A stretch of 64,000 bases of DNA from Paenibacillus sinopodophylli (GCF_005930355.1 NZ_VDBO01000012.1:62001-126000); one strand, 5' to 3'. Shown: positions 43,235-52,297, counted from the first letter of the stretch. Notes: generated from the letters alone by a model not told the origin. Numbers and translations are program-made.

Positions 43235-44098
43235 ATGAAAAAGTTAAACGAAATAACTCCTCATGTCGGGGATTCCATGTACTATCTATACGACGGCAGC
43301 TCGAATGAGAAGCTTCGTGTTTGCAACGTCTATGCTTTTCATTTATTTAACGATGGACCAGGAGAAATGGAAGTGAACGGGAAGCGCTATGCGATTGAGA
43401 ACCGTACGCTTATTTTTCTAAGACCAGAGGAGCAGCATGCTTTTCATATTTCATCTGATCGCCCCTTGTCATCGCATAACCTTTATTTCGATATCTGGGA
43501 TCGAACGATTCCAGTATCCGTCAATCGAACCTTCATCTATGCTCCAGAGCCGTTCGTACTGCATGAAACAGCAGCATCCTATCCATGCGAAGAGCTAGAT
43601 AGTCTGCCTTGCGTCTTCTCTCTGCAGCCTTATCCAGAGCTTTATGAATCCTTAGTTACACTTGCTAAGCTATACCATAACGCTGCGTTTTACCGAACAG
43701 AGATGATGAACAGCCTGCTGTATGCGTGGATATTGAACTGGTATAATACCATTCATACGCATCAGCCAACTGATTACCGCATCGTCCGCCTGCTCGCCCA
43801 TTTGAACGATCATCCCGAACAACGGGAATCGGTCGAGGCCTGGTGGACCTTCTGCGGACTGAAGCGAACCTACTTCCATGCTTTGTTTCTCCGAGAAACC
43901 GGGCTCACGCCCAAAGCATATCACCACAAGCTGCTCATGAGACGAGCCACCCATCTATTGCTGGAAAGTGATATGAGCGTAACGGCTATAGCCGAAAGAC
44001 TCGGCTATCCATCCATTCATCCTTTTACGCGGCATTTCAGCGCCTTCTATGGCGTGAGCCCCAAGCATTATCGCTTGCAGCCGCATTCCAGTGTCTAA
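43235..44098 (+). CDS. AraC-family regulator of the fucose operon
   Basis: A 287-residue regulator. Residues 1-170 form a cupin-type sensor (GPGEMEVNGKRYAIENRTLIFLRPEEQHAF), and the C-terminal 100 residues an AraC double helix-turn-helix (the second reads VTAIAERLGYPSIHPFTRHFSAFYG). Being divergent from the SDR - dehydratase - SDR - FAH - GH95 operon across a 206-bp gap, it most likely switches that operon on when L-fucose or a metabolite is present. No clear repeated operator could be picked out in the gap. Confidence 0.88.
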   Translation: MKKLNEITPHVGDSMYYLYDGSSNEKLRVCNVYAFHLFNDGPGEMEVNGKRYAIENRTLIFLRPEEQHAFHISSDRPLSSHNLYFDIWDRTIPVSVNRTFIYAPEPFVLHETAASYPCEELDSLPCVFSLQPYPELYESLVTLAKLYHNAAFYRTEMMNSLLYAWILNWYNTIHTHQPTDYRIVRLLAHLNDHPEQRESVEAWWTFCGLKRTYFHALFLRETGLTPKAYHHKLLMRRATHLLLESDMSVTAIAERLGYPSIHPFTRHFSAFYGVSPKHYRLQPHSSV

Positions 44099-44130
44099 GC
44101 AGCCACCCTATATGGACAACGTAAAAAGAG

Positions 44131-44156
44131 CCCCCGATGCGCTTGAGCATCGAGGG
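44131..44156. terminator. Bidirectional terminator between the AraC and DHA2 genes
   Basis: CCCCCGATGC / GCATCGAGGG stem with a GCTTGA-type loop. The minus strand continues into CTCTTTTT; it serves the convergent MFS gene and probably the AraC gene. Confidence 0.7.
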
Positions 44157-44168
44157 TTCATATATACG

Positions 44169-45716
44169 CTATAGCATAGTAGGCGTGACAGCTTCAGACT
44201 GCACCTTCGTCCCCTGCTTCTCCGGTCCCGTCCACATGGCAGCGAATAAGCCGAGCACCGCAGCGGCAACGAGGAACCAGAATCCAAACTGTACGGATTG
44301 CCCGAGCGCATCCTGCAGCACCGCCGTCGTCTCAGCCGGCAATCCGGAATCAGCCTGCAGTACGGCTTGCGGATTCGCTAATTGAGCCAAGCCCTCCGTT
44401 GACAAATTTAGCTCATCTGCCTGTTCGCGAAGCGTCGAGCTAAGACGACCATTAATAATCGAAGCCAGCACCGCTGTGCCGAATACACCGCCAATCGCCC
44501 GGGAGAAGCCAACCGTAGAGGTTGCTACGCCTTTGATTTTTTCCTCCGCACTCATGCTGACAGCCATCTGACCAACCATCATCATGATGCCAATTCCCAT
44601 ACCAATGAGCGCCATTATAAAGCGCAGAAGCCATGGACTCGCATCAAGAGGCATATACACAACCATTAACAAGCCCGCTCCTGTGAACACCATCGAAACA
44701 GCAATGTTAAAGCGCCAGCTCCATCTCTTAATGAGTGCACTGCTGAATGAAGCGCCGATAACGACACTGAACATTAATGGCGTTAATGCACTGCCAGAGT
44801 CTCCAACGTCACCGCCAAGGCTGCCTTGCACGAACAGCGGAATGTAAACAAGCGCGCCGTACATCATAATGCCTTGTATGAACGTTGCCATCAGCGTTCC
44901 TGAAATGACTTTGCTCCGAAATAGCTCGAAGGGCAGAATCGGCTCCTTCGCCCGTGTCTGCACGACTAGGAATACAGCTGCAGACGCCGCTCCTACTGCC
45001 AGCAATCCAACAATTCGCCAAGAGGACCAAGCATACTCTTTCCCGCCTAATTCCATGCCTAACAAAATAGAAAGAGTAGCAATAGCCAGCAGCGTCGCTC
45101 CCAAATAATCGACCGAGGGCTTTGCTTTGCCGCTCGTGTCTGTCTTCTTCAGAAGCCGGTTCATGATTACAAATATAAGGACACCAAACGGAAGATTAAT
45201 ATAGAAGTTCCAGCGCCAATTCAAATGCTCTGTAATCAGAGCCCCAAGCGCTGGACCTACTACCGATGACAGCGCGAACACACTCATGTACAACGTATGA
45301 TAAATGCCCGCTCTCTCCCTCGGCATGATGCTGAATACGAGCGTGAATGTAACCGGCAGCAGAAAGCCCGCTCCAATGCCTTGGATGCCGCGAAACAATA
45401 CGAGCTGCATCATGCTTCCCGCCATGCCGCATAACGCTGAGCCGATCATAAACAACGCTAGTCCTAGTATAAAAAACGTTTTTCGCCCGTAAATATCGGA
45501 CAGCTTGCCCGCTATCGGCATCATTACGGTTGAAGCGAGCATATACACGGTGAATACCCACGACATCTGCTCGAATCCGTCCAGCTTCGCGACGATCGTC
45601 GGCAAAGCAGTAGATACAATCGTCTGATCAAGCTGTGTCAAAAATATGCAGACCAATAGCGCGGCCATCATCCAATTCAAATGTGGCCTCGACAGGCCTC
45701 CCGATGCGTTTGTCAT
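44169..45716 (-). CDS. MFS drug efflux transporter, DHA2 family (EmrB/QacA type)
   Basis: A 515-residue protein with fourteen predicted helices. Family motifs: LDQTIVSTALPTI in helix 1, GKLSDIYGRKTFF after helix 2, and FRGIQGIGAGFLLPVTF in helix 4. It would expel lipophilic or cationic drugs by proton antiport. I start it at the ATG at 45716 behind AGGTGAT; the frame opens at 45752. The gene immediately follows the TetR-type regulator on the same strand, which presumably represses it. Confidence 0.9.
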   Translation of the reverse strand: MTNASGGLSRPHLNWMMAALLVCIFLTQLDQTIVSTALPTIVAKLDGFEQMSWVFTVYMLASTVMMPIAGKLSDIYGRKTFFILGLALFMIGSALCGMAGSMMQLVLFRGIQGIGAGFLLPVTFTLVFSIMPRERAGIYHTLYMSVFALSSVVGPALGALITEHLNWRWNFYINLPFGVLIFVIMNRLLKKTDTSGKAKPSVDYLGATLLAIATLSILLGMELGGKEYAWSSWRIVGLLAVGAASAAVFLVVQTRAKEPILPFELFRSKVISGTLMATFIQGIMMYGALVYIPLFVQGSLGGDVGDSGSALTPLMFSVVIGASFSSALIKRWSWRFNIAVSMVFTGAGLLMVVYMPLDASPWLLRFIMALIGMGIGIMMMVGQMAVSMSAEEKIKGVATSTVGFSRAIGGVFGTAVLASIINGRLSSTLREQADELNLSTEGLAQLANPQAVLQADSGLPAETTAVLQDALGQSVQFGFWFLVAAAVLGLFAAMWTGPEKQGTKVQSEAVTPTML

Positions 45717-45752
45717 CGTACCATCACCTATTCTGCTGCGCTGCTGCTTCAC

Positions 45753-46868
45753 TTACATTCTAGTCAGTTTGGCACAACGTTTAATATAATCACGGGGAGA
45801 TTGACCGCTTACGCGTGCGATCGAGAACGCTCCCACCCGGTTAAATGCATCTTCCAGCGTCCGCTGCAGCGTCTCCGCTGCCGGACTGCTCCTCACGGTC
45901 CATATCGCGATAAAACGGTCAGCAATCTTGGAAGGCGATTTCTCAAGCTTGTCCAGCAGACGATACAGCGGCTCCGACATCTCCCCATATTGCGTGGATG
46001 CGCATACAACCAGCAATTCAGCATCTTCGTCCATAGCAAGCGCTTCCTCTTCGTCATACACCCTTTTTACTTCCAGCCCTTGCAGCTCCGTCAAAGCATC
46101 GATCAGCTTCAACTGCTCCTCATGCTCATCTCCCTGCTCCAGAAACACCGTTGCGACCTTCCGTACGCCAGGCTCCTTCAGGAAAGAAGAGTCATCCTTT
46201 GCCAAAATCCCGTTAAGCGTCAATTCGATCATTTGCTCGGCCACCTCGGCTTGAAGTGCCTCGAGGTTCCCATCACTGCCTACAATTGCTTTCAGATTAT
46301 CAAAGCTTCTGTAGTAAAACTGATTCATCATGCCCCACATGGAGAAAAGAACAATGGTTTCGTTTACGTTTGAATGAATAACGCCCGCTTGCTTCCATCT
46401 TTTGAACAGATCGGCTTTCTCTAGAAAATCCTGCACCCAAGTAGATGAAGCATATTTATTGAAGAGCTCACCGCCCTCCAGCGCCTCCCAATGAAACATT
46501 TTGTACAAATTTGGCATGCGGCATTTGATCTCGAAATGCGTCTTTATATATTCTCTAATCATGAGGGCGGGATCTTCCTCCACCCATGTAAACGCTTGAA
46601 CATATGACTCCCATTGCTGGAATAGGCGCACTAGCACCTCTTGATAGAGCTTCTCCTTCGAGTCAAAATAATAATGGATCAGCGCTTGATTCACTTCAGC
46701 TTTCAATGCAATCTCGCTAATCCGCGTGCCTGCAAAACTATTCCTTGCGAAGAGTTCCTCTGCCGCATGCAGAATGCGCTCCTGCACAGTAGTCTTTACT
46801 TCTTCCGTTCCAATTCCTTGCGACAATTGCTCTCCTCCATTCGTATTAACGGTTTCCCGCTTGCTCAT
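45753..46868 (-). CDS. TetR-family regulator with C-terminal flavodoxin-like domain
   Basis: A 371-residue protein, against about 200 for ordinary TetR repressors. Residues ~28-75 are the TetR DNA-binding domain (ILHAAEELFARNSFAGTRISEIALKAEVNQALIHYYF), followed by a helical ligand domain to ~235. The last ~125 residues alternate strands and helices (VATVFLEQGD, LLVVCASTQYGEMSEPLYRLLDKL, FIAIWTVRSSPAAETLQRTLEDAF), as in flavodoxin/FMN-reductase folds, though the FMN phosphate loop is not obvious. It lies between an FMN reductase gene and the DHA2 pump; it probably represses the pump and may sense flavin or redox state. Confidence 0.82.
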   Translation of the reverse strand: MSKRETVNTNGGEQLSQGIGTEEVKTTVQERILHAAEELFARNSFAGTRISEIALKAEVNQALIHYYFDSKEKLYQEVLVRLFQQWESYVQAFTWVEEDPALMIREYIKTHFEIKCRMPNLYKMFHWEALEGGELFNKYASSTWVQDFLEKADLFKRWKQAGVIHSNVNETIVLFSMWGMMNQFYYRSFDNLKAIVGSDGNLEALQAEVAEQMIELTLNGILAKDDSSFLKEPGVRKVATVFLEQGDEHEEQLKLIDALTELQGLEVKRVYDEEEALAMDEDAELLVVCASTQYGEMSEPLYRLLDKLEKSPSKIADRFIAIWTVRSSPAAETLQRTLEDAFNRVGAFSIARVSGQSPRDYIKRCAKLTRM

Positions 46869-46905
46869 CCTTTATAAGGCCGCGAACAGGATCCCGCCCC
46901 TACGC

Positions 46906-47418
46906 CTAGAGCATGCAGGATAACCCGAATCGCGACTCTTCTATCCAATTGGAGACCACAGCAGGAAGCTCCTCCATCTGCGACTCCATCATATACAGTC
47001 CTCTTACAGGAACGATTGCACCTGTCTCCGTAAGCAGCGGCCGCAAATAGGTTTCAACCGCCATGCTATGATGAGGAGACCCCCCCACCATGACAGGAAT
47101 AGCGAACTTGCCTGCCCATGCATTCGGCGGAACCATATCGATAAATAATTTAAGCAGTCCCGTATAAGTAGCTTTATAAGTAGGCGTTGCAATGATGACA
47201 ATATCGGAGCCAGCAACCAGCTCCAGCAGCTTCTGGACCTCTGGATGCCCCCACTGTATAATCGAGCCGGCATAAGGCGCCAGATCAATAACAAGCTGAT
47301 CTGTTAACTGCTTTCCTTGCTCCTCTATGAAAACAGCCAGTTGACTCGTAATCTCTCTCGCAATCGTAAACGTGCGAGAAAGTTCCTTAGGATTTCCTAC
47401 AATCGCTGTTATTTGCAC
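46906..47418 (-). CDS. NADPH-dependent FMN reductase (SsuE-like)
   Basis: A 170-residue flavodoxin-fold oxidoreductase (PF03358). The N-terminus ITAIVGNPKELSRTF forms the phosphate loop, and IIATPTYKATYTGLLKLFIDMVPP is the conserved flavin-contact segment. It reduces FMN with NAD(P)H and hands it to a monooxygenase. It ends the run that contains the RutA-like enzyme and is only 5 bp behind the second flavin reductase gene. Two reductases of different fold in one cluster are unusual; one may reload the other or serve a second acceptor. Confidence 0.85.
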   Translation of the reverse strand: MQITAIVGNPKELSRTFTIAREITSQLAVFIEEQGKQLTDQLVIDLAPYAGSIIQWGHPEVQKLLELVAGSDIVIIATPTYKATYTGLLKLFIDMVPPNAWAGKFAIPVMVGGSPHHSMAVETYLRPLLTETGAIVPVRGLYMMESQMEELPAVVSNWIEESRFGLSCML

Positions 47419-47423
47419 GATAG

Positions 47424-47912
47424 CTATGCTCCTATTATATTCAATTTCTCGTACTTTCCTCTATAAAAAAGAAGCGGCTGTGTTTCGGACTCTGTTTGAT
47501 GAATATGCAGCCCTTCACCTAGCAGCACAACATGGTCGCCGCCTTGTACCGCTTCCTTTACTTGGCATTCCACACTGACCAGGCAGCCTTCAAGAACGGG
47601 TACACCCGATTCTCCCAAACGATAGGCTGCATCCTCAAATTTCTCTGGGCCACCTTTACGGGCGAACTTCCGCGAAACTTCTTCCTGATTATCCGCTAAT
47701 ATATTCACGCAATACTTATTCGACGCGAGCAGCTTAGCCAGCGTGTCGCTCTTGTTATCTACACAGATTAGTACCATTGGCGGGTCAAGCGACAAGGAGG
47801 TGAACGCATTCGCCGTCATGCCTACCGGACTTCCTTGCTCATCGATTGTCGTGATCACAGTAACACCCGTTGCGAATTTCCCCATCGTACCTCTCCACTC
47901 CATAGCGTCCAT
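47424..47912 (-). CDS. Flavin reductase family protein (RutF/HpaC-like)
   Basis: A 162-residue FMN-binding split-barrel protein (PF01613). Signatures are FATGVTVITT, GMTANAFTSLSLDPPMVLICVD and VVLLGEGLHIH. Such proteins form free reduced FMN for two-component monooxygenases; RutF does this for RutA. AAGGAGG lies 8 nt before the ATG at 47912, so I do not use the upstream start at 47930. The gene is 93 bp behind the M20-like gene. Confidence 0.88.
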   Translation of the reverse strand: MDAMEWRGTMGKFATGVTVITTIDEQGSPVGMTANAFTSLSLDPPMVLICVDNKSDTLAKLLASNKYCVNILADNQEEVSRKFARKGGPEKFEDAAYRLGESGVPVLEGCLVSVECQVKEAVQGGDHVVLLGEGLHIHQTESETQPLLFYRGKYEKLNIIGA

Positions 47913-48005
47913 TGTTTGAACCTCCTTCATATTTTATGCCATCAACTATTGTTCGCTCGCACTAGCTTCCCTTCCAGGTCCAACCACCGGCTTGCTGTAC
48001 CGTTG

Positions 48006-49322
48006 TTAATCCACTTGGTTGCAGATGAGCCAAGCTGCAGCAGCATACACCACAACCGCATCAACCATATCGTCTACCGTCGGTCGGAAACGAGTCGGTC
48101 CGTACGTTACCGCAGGAATGTTGTACATATTGAACACATTATGGTCACGCCACATGCTGGAATAAATATAATGACCGATTCCTGTCTCTCCTTTGCCTGA
48201 GCCTGCGCTCGCAGAGCTTATAGCCTCATGAAGACCCTTCACCCGCTCCCCATCAGCCTCAAATCCTTGGCGATACACGATCGGTTCGATATGACCCTCG
48301 AAGCCTTCATTTGCCATTACGCTCTCCAACTGACGCTGTACATTGGCGATCGATTGCTTCGGTGTTAAATTCACCTCGAGATAAATGGAGCAAACCTCGC
48401 TTCCGCTGCCCATAATATGCGGATCACCACCCCTTATAGCAGCAATCTGAACCTTGGGCACGGCTGTTCCGCCTAACGAATGGTAAATGTTAGCCTGCTC
48501 ATATTCAGCCGCCCACTTCTGGATAGCTCCAATTAAAGGCGCTACCATGACAAGCGGACTCGGATGATCCTTCAATGCCGGCGTATGCTCAAGCAGCGGT
48601 GTGAATACATCCTCGCCATACAGGTCGATTCGGAAGTTCGCATGGCCGCAGGAAACCCATGAAATGCCAAAGTCTGTACCCTCTGCAGCGATGGCATAGT
48701 CCGGCGCAACCCCGCCATGCGTAAGCATATATTGGGCACCCAGCTCCTTGCCTAAATAGACAGAGCCCTGAAATTCCTCTACCTGCTCTGGACCAATCTC
48801 TCCTGGGCAAGCCGTTACGTAGAGCGTGCCCGCTAGGGTTAAACCAGCTTTCTTCAGCGCCTTTGCCGCCATTAGCGTACACGCCATTGGCCCTCGGTCG
48901 TTTTCGATAGGCCTGCCGGAGAAAACTCCTCCTTCCAGACGCGCCTCCAGCCATTCTGGACGCTCCACCGAGCCCGGGCGATACTTCCAGCTGTCCCGCC
49001 AATTATATTGCGGTGATTCTGTATCCAGATGGCTTGTGAACAGCAGGTTCTTTCCTTTGCCTGGTTGATCTCCGCCAATGCGGCCGATCACATTGAATCT
49101 GTCCTCCACCATACCTGTACGTTTCGGAGCTAATCCTTCACGTTTCATCCATTCATAAACATAATCACCAGAAGCCTTCTCATAGCCTGCGGGGCTCGGG
49201 ATGCTGCCCAGCTCTAGGATGAGCGCAATTAATTCATCCCGATCCACCGCTTGCCGAATGGCTTTCACCACTTCCAGAAAAGCTGGCTCGGAGCCAGCTT
49301 GGCTATGCAGCCAATCGTTCAT
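48006..49322 (-). CDS. M20-family hydrolase-like protein with altered general base
   Basis: A 438-residue zinc hydrolase-fold protein. Ligand signatures are His98 and Asp100 in FTSHLDTE, bridging Asp142 in ENDRGP, Glu175 in ACPGEIG, an acidic residue in AEGT and a late His in MWRDHN. The usual catalytic Glu-Glu pair reads Gly174-Glu175 here, so the general base may be missing or supplied differently. A dimerisation-type insert lies in the middle. Relatives hydrolyse peptides, carbamoyl or acyl amino acids. Within this cluster it could hydrolyse an amide product of ring opening. AAAGGAG is 8 nt before the ATG. Confidence 0.8.
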   Translation of the reverse strand: MNDWLHSQAGSEPAFLEVVKAIRQAVDRDELIALILELGSIPSPAGYEKASGDYVYEWMKREGLAPKRTGMVEDRFNVIGRIGGDQPGKGKNLLFTSHLDTESPQYNWRDSWKYRPGSVERPEWLEARLEGGVFSGRPIENDRGPMACTLMAAKALKKAGLTLAGTLYVTACPGEIGPEQVEEFQGSVYLGKELGAQYMLTHGGVAPDYAIAAEGTDFGISWVSCGHANFRIDLYGEDVFTPLLEHTPALKDHPSPLVMVAPLIGAIQKWAAEYEQANIYHSLGGTAVPKVQIAAIRGGDPHIMGSGSEVCSIYLEVNLTPKQSIANVQRQLESVMANEGFEGHIEPIVYRQGFEADGERVKGLHEAISSASAGSGKGETGIGHYIYSSMWRDHNVFNMYNIPAVTYGPTRFRPTVDDMVDAVVVYAAAAWLICNQVD

Positions 49323-49357
49323 ATCGCTTGCTCCTTTCGTTATAGGCTACGTCGTAT

Positions 49358-49972
49358 TCACATGTCCCAGCTTGCCAGAACGTCCTCCGTCGTAACGATT
49401 GAAGCGAAATTAATCGCCATTACTTTGAGCGAGGCATCATGCAGCTCCTGCTCATATGCGGCACATGCATCTGCAACGACAAAGGTTTCGTAATCGCGCA
49501 TAAATCCGTCTCGTACCGTTGAATCGACGCAGCATTCCGTCGTAACCCCCGTAACGATTAACGAATTAATATCGTAGTTGTTAAGCATAAGCTCCAAGTT
49601 CGTACCAATAAAGGCGCTATAACGCTGCTTGTCTACGAACAAGTCGCCTGTCTCCGGCGTGAGGCGGTAATTCTCGGCACCGCTTGTGCCTCTTCGACAG
49701 ACAGCCGCACTTTCCGCGTCATAGCCTTGCCTCGCGTACCACGCCAGCATTGCGCGAGAATCGGTGTCTGGCCCAGTCATTAGTCGAATAAATATGACCG
49801 GCACACCGCATTTCCTTGCTGCAGCAGCTAACCGGTCAATCCGGTCAACTGCATCATCTATTTGAGACAAATCCATGCCGAACTCAGCCATTTTCCCATC
49901 TGCGGCACAAAAATCCCGCTGTACATCAACGATTAGCAGCGCTGTCCGATTCGCTGGCACCTCTGCACCCAT
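49358..49972 (-). CDS. Isochorismatase-family cysteine hydrolase (RutB/biuret hydrolase-like)
   Basis: A 204-residue amidohydrolase. The catalytic triad is visible, numbered from the ATG at 49972: Asp16 in LIVDVQRDF, Lys115 in DKQRYSAF and Cys148 in TTECCVDST, with the cis-peptide preceding the Cys loop (GVTTEC). The ATG at 49972 follows GAGGTGA; the ATG at 49990 is an alternative with a poor site. RutB, with the same fold, hydrolyses ureidoacrylate made by RutA. The gene directly follows the RutA-like gene, so a carbamoyl or ureido product is the likely substrate. Confidence 0.87.
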   Translation of the reverse strand: MGAEVPANRTALLIVDVQRDFCAADGKMAEFGMDLSQIDDAVDRIDRLAAAARKCGVPVIFIRLMTGPDTDSRAMLAWYARQGYDAESAAVCRRGTSGAENYRLTPETGDLFVDKQRYSAFIGTNLELMLNNYDINSLIVTGVTTECCVDSTVRDGFMRDYETFVVADACAAYEQELHDASLKVMAINFASIVTTEDVLASWDM

Positions 49973-49996
49973 CTGACTCACCTCGCTCATTCTTCG

Positions 49997-51067
49997 TTAT
50001 TTTGTACCGCGAAGAGCAGGGAGCACACGCTCTCCAAAGAATTGCAAATCTTCGATATAGTCTGGGAAGGTGAGCATCATGCCGTCAATACCCGTTACTT
50101 CGATAATATGGCGAATACGTGCTACGATTGTTTCGAGGCTTCCCGATATCGTCTCCGTCATAAAGGCGCTCTTCGCTCTTGCAACCATCGAATTCTCGCG
50201 GCCATCCGGTTCTAGACCATAGCTTCTCAGCATGCCTTTAATAGCACCAACGTCAGCACCCTCTTGATAGGTCTTGATCCGCTCCTCAGCAAGTTCATCC
50301 GTCTCACCCGGTACTATAGTGAACATTGCATACGTTTTAATCGTCTTGTTTCGCTCAGTGGCCATTTCTTTGGCACGACGGCTGACCGCAGCCAGCTCTT
50401 CCAGATCGCGGCCGCCGATGAAGCAAGCATCACCTTCATCGATAGTGAAGCCCATCCCCTTCTCCGACTGGCCTGCACATATAATCTCAGGGCGCGGAGA
50501 CTGCACTGGCTTAGGATCAGATATACAATCTTTCAATTGAAAATACTGCCCGTCCGTCGTCACCGACTCCTCACTCCATAAGCGCTTTACTGTCTGAATC
50601 CACTCTTTCGCCAGATCATAGCGCTGGTCATGATCCAGATGCTCCGGCCACACGCCCATCTGCGAGAACTCTCCCGCGAATGATCCCGATACGACATTCA
50701 TACCAACGCGTCCATTGCTAATTTGATCAAGCGTAGCGAACATTTTGGCAGCTACTGCAGGATTGAACAGCAAGGTGTGGACAGTCGCATATATTTTCAC
50801 TCGAGAGGTCGCTTCTGCCAGTCCTGCCATCATCGTCATGGATTCAAGCGATACACCCCAGTGATTGGTAGTGCCGCCATATCCTCTCCATTTGGCCATC
50901 GACATGATGAAATCAAGCCCATTCTCCTCGGCAATCATTGCTGCACTCCGATTGAGCGCATAGCTGCCGTCAAGGCGTGGAGAAGTTTCCGATAGAATCC
51001 ATCCGCCGTTCGTAATAGGAAGAAACACACCAAAGTCCACTGTGTTATAATCAATTGCATTCGTCAT
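49997..51067 (-). CDS. Flavin-dependent LLM-class monooxygenase, RutA-like
   Basis: A 356-residue TIM-barrel flavin enzyme. Segments that I recall from E. coli RutA recur: FGVFLPITNGGW, SMAKWRGYGG, MNVVSGSF, MGVWPEH, CAGQSEKGMGF and MLTFPDYI..FFGERVLP. RutA uses a flavin peroxide to open the uracil ring. Related groups (SfnG, SsuD) oxidise sulfones or sulfonates, so sulfur use is the main alternative. GGAGTGA lies 7 nt before the ATG. The downstream RutB-like and RutF-like genes support the Rut-type reading. Confidence 0.85.
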   Translation of the reverse strand: MTNAIDYNTVDFGVFLPITNGGWILSETSPRLDGSYALNRSAAMIAEENGLDFIMSMAKWRGYGGTTNHWGVSLESMTMMAGLAEATSRVKIYATVHTLLFNPAVAAKMFATLDQISNGRVGMNVVSGSFAGEFSQMGVWPEHLDHDQRYDLAKEWIQTVKRLWSEESVTTDGQYFQLKDCISDPKPVQSPRPEIICAGQSEKGMGFTIDEGDACFIGGRDLEELAAVSRRAKEMATERNKTIKTYAMFTIVPGETDELAEERIKTYQEGADVGAIKGMLRSYGLEPDGRENSMVARAKSAFMTETISGSLETIVARIRHIIEVTGIDGMMLTFPDYIEDLQFFGERVLPALRGTK

Positions 51068-51110
51068 TATAGAATCACTCCAATTTCATATAGTTGTAGG
51101 GGATTGCATC

Positions 51111-52229
51111 TTAAGGCCAAATGAGTGTCTCGCCATCGTAAATAGAATGAATGAATGCATTGTCCATAACATCATTGACATCGAGCGTGTTGGAAATCAC
51201 CTTAGAATCGAACAGCATGCTGATTTCTCTTTGCCATTGCTCGCTCGTCTGCCATGCAACGCCATGCCCTTCGTGACGCGATGACTCTATAATTCCGCTC
51301 TCTACAGACCAGCGATTTGTCTCTGCTTTAATATCGTAAGTCGACTCAGAGCGCTTCTCCAGCACCTTAAGCGCCTCGTCCGGATTGGCAACTGCATAAT
51401 CATGAGCTTTCGATACCGCACGAAGGAAGTCTTCAACCGCAGTTGGGTGCTTAGCGGCAAAATCATTATTGGCTGCAATAACACCGAAGGAGGTTTCTGC
51501 TCCGAACTCACCTGGATCAATGAGTCGAACCTTGAGGCCCATTTGCCCCATGATATACGGTTCATTGGATTTGTAAACCGTCAACGCATCGACCTTGCCG
51601 CTGCTCAGTACAGTCGGATCATAGCCTACAGATACGCCCTTCACCTTCATGGCATCCACGCCATTTTTCTGGAACATCGCCACATAGTTCGCTGGAAGTG
51701 CACCATGATAACCAATTGTCTTTCCTTCCAAATCCTTAGGCGCTTTAATCTCGGAATCGTCCATCACCATGATCGCACTTGTTCCCGAAGCCCCAAAGGT
51801 CGCAACACCTTTAATTGGCGCCCCATTGGCAACCGACTGAATGACTAGGCTTGGCGTCCCTGCGCTGGCAAGCTGGGCTTGCCCGGCTGCAAGAAACTTC
51901 ATCCCTTCGGAGTCAAGACCCGGCTGGATCTCTACATCCAGCCCAAGCTCCTTGAAGTAGCCGAGCTCATCGGCCATAACCGCTTGGATATCAGGAGGGG
52001 AGGCTGCATAATAATACCCTGTAATGTAAGTGATTTTGCCTGCTTTTTCGTTTTCTACTTTGCGTGCAGCCCAATCTATGGCACCTTGTTCAGCCTCTAC
52101 TGTCGGCTCCGTAGTAGCATTAGTGCCAGTAGACGGCGCTGCGTTGTTCGAAGAACATCCTGCCACCACCATCACACATGCAAGCAACAACGTCGAGATC
52201 CACTTCGTCTTCGTATTTTTTCTCTCCAT
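51111..52229 (-). CDS. ABC transporter substrate-binding lipoprotein (SsuA/ThiY/NMT1 type)
   Basis: A 372-residue lipoprotein with signal and lipobox VVAGCSS. The mature part has the NMT1/ThiY look: ITYITGYYYAASPPDIQAVMADELGYF near the start, GLDVEIQPG, FLAAGQAQLASAGTPSLV and VDALTVYKSNEPYIM. This class binds aromatic, sulfonate or pyrimidine-type ligands. GGAGGG is 7 nt before the ATG at 52229; the frame opens at 52244. It feeds the permease and ATPase encoded just upstream. Confidence 0.88.
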   Translation of the reverse strand: MERKNTKTKWISTLLLACVMVVAGCSSNNAAPSTGTNATTEPTVEAEQGAIDWAARKVENEKAGKITYITGYYYAASPPDIQAVMADELGYFKELGLDVEIQPGLDSEGMKFLAAGQAQLASAGTPSLVIQSVANGAPIKGVATFGASGTSAIMVMDDSEIKAPKDLEGKTIGYHGALPANYVAMFQKNGVDAMKVKGVSVGYDPTVLSSGKVDALTVYKSNEPYIMGQMGLKVRLIDPGEFGAETSFGVIAANNDFAAKHPTAVEDFLRAVSKAHDYAVANPDEALKVLEKRSESTYDIKAETNRWSVESGIIESSRHEGHGVAWQTSEQWQREISMLFDSKVISNTLDVNDVMDNAFIHSIYDGETLIWP

Positions 52230-52297
52230 CCCAAAGCCCTCCACTCATCTATCTGTTTTTTTGAAAAAACAATGAAAGAATTGCAAGCTTGCCGTTG

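Noticed and set aside
45196..45561. 121-codon same-strand frame inside the DHA2 transporter gene
   Set aside because: It is out of frame with a complete 515-residue transporter and shows no domain or ribosome site.
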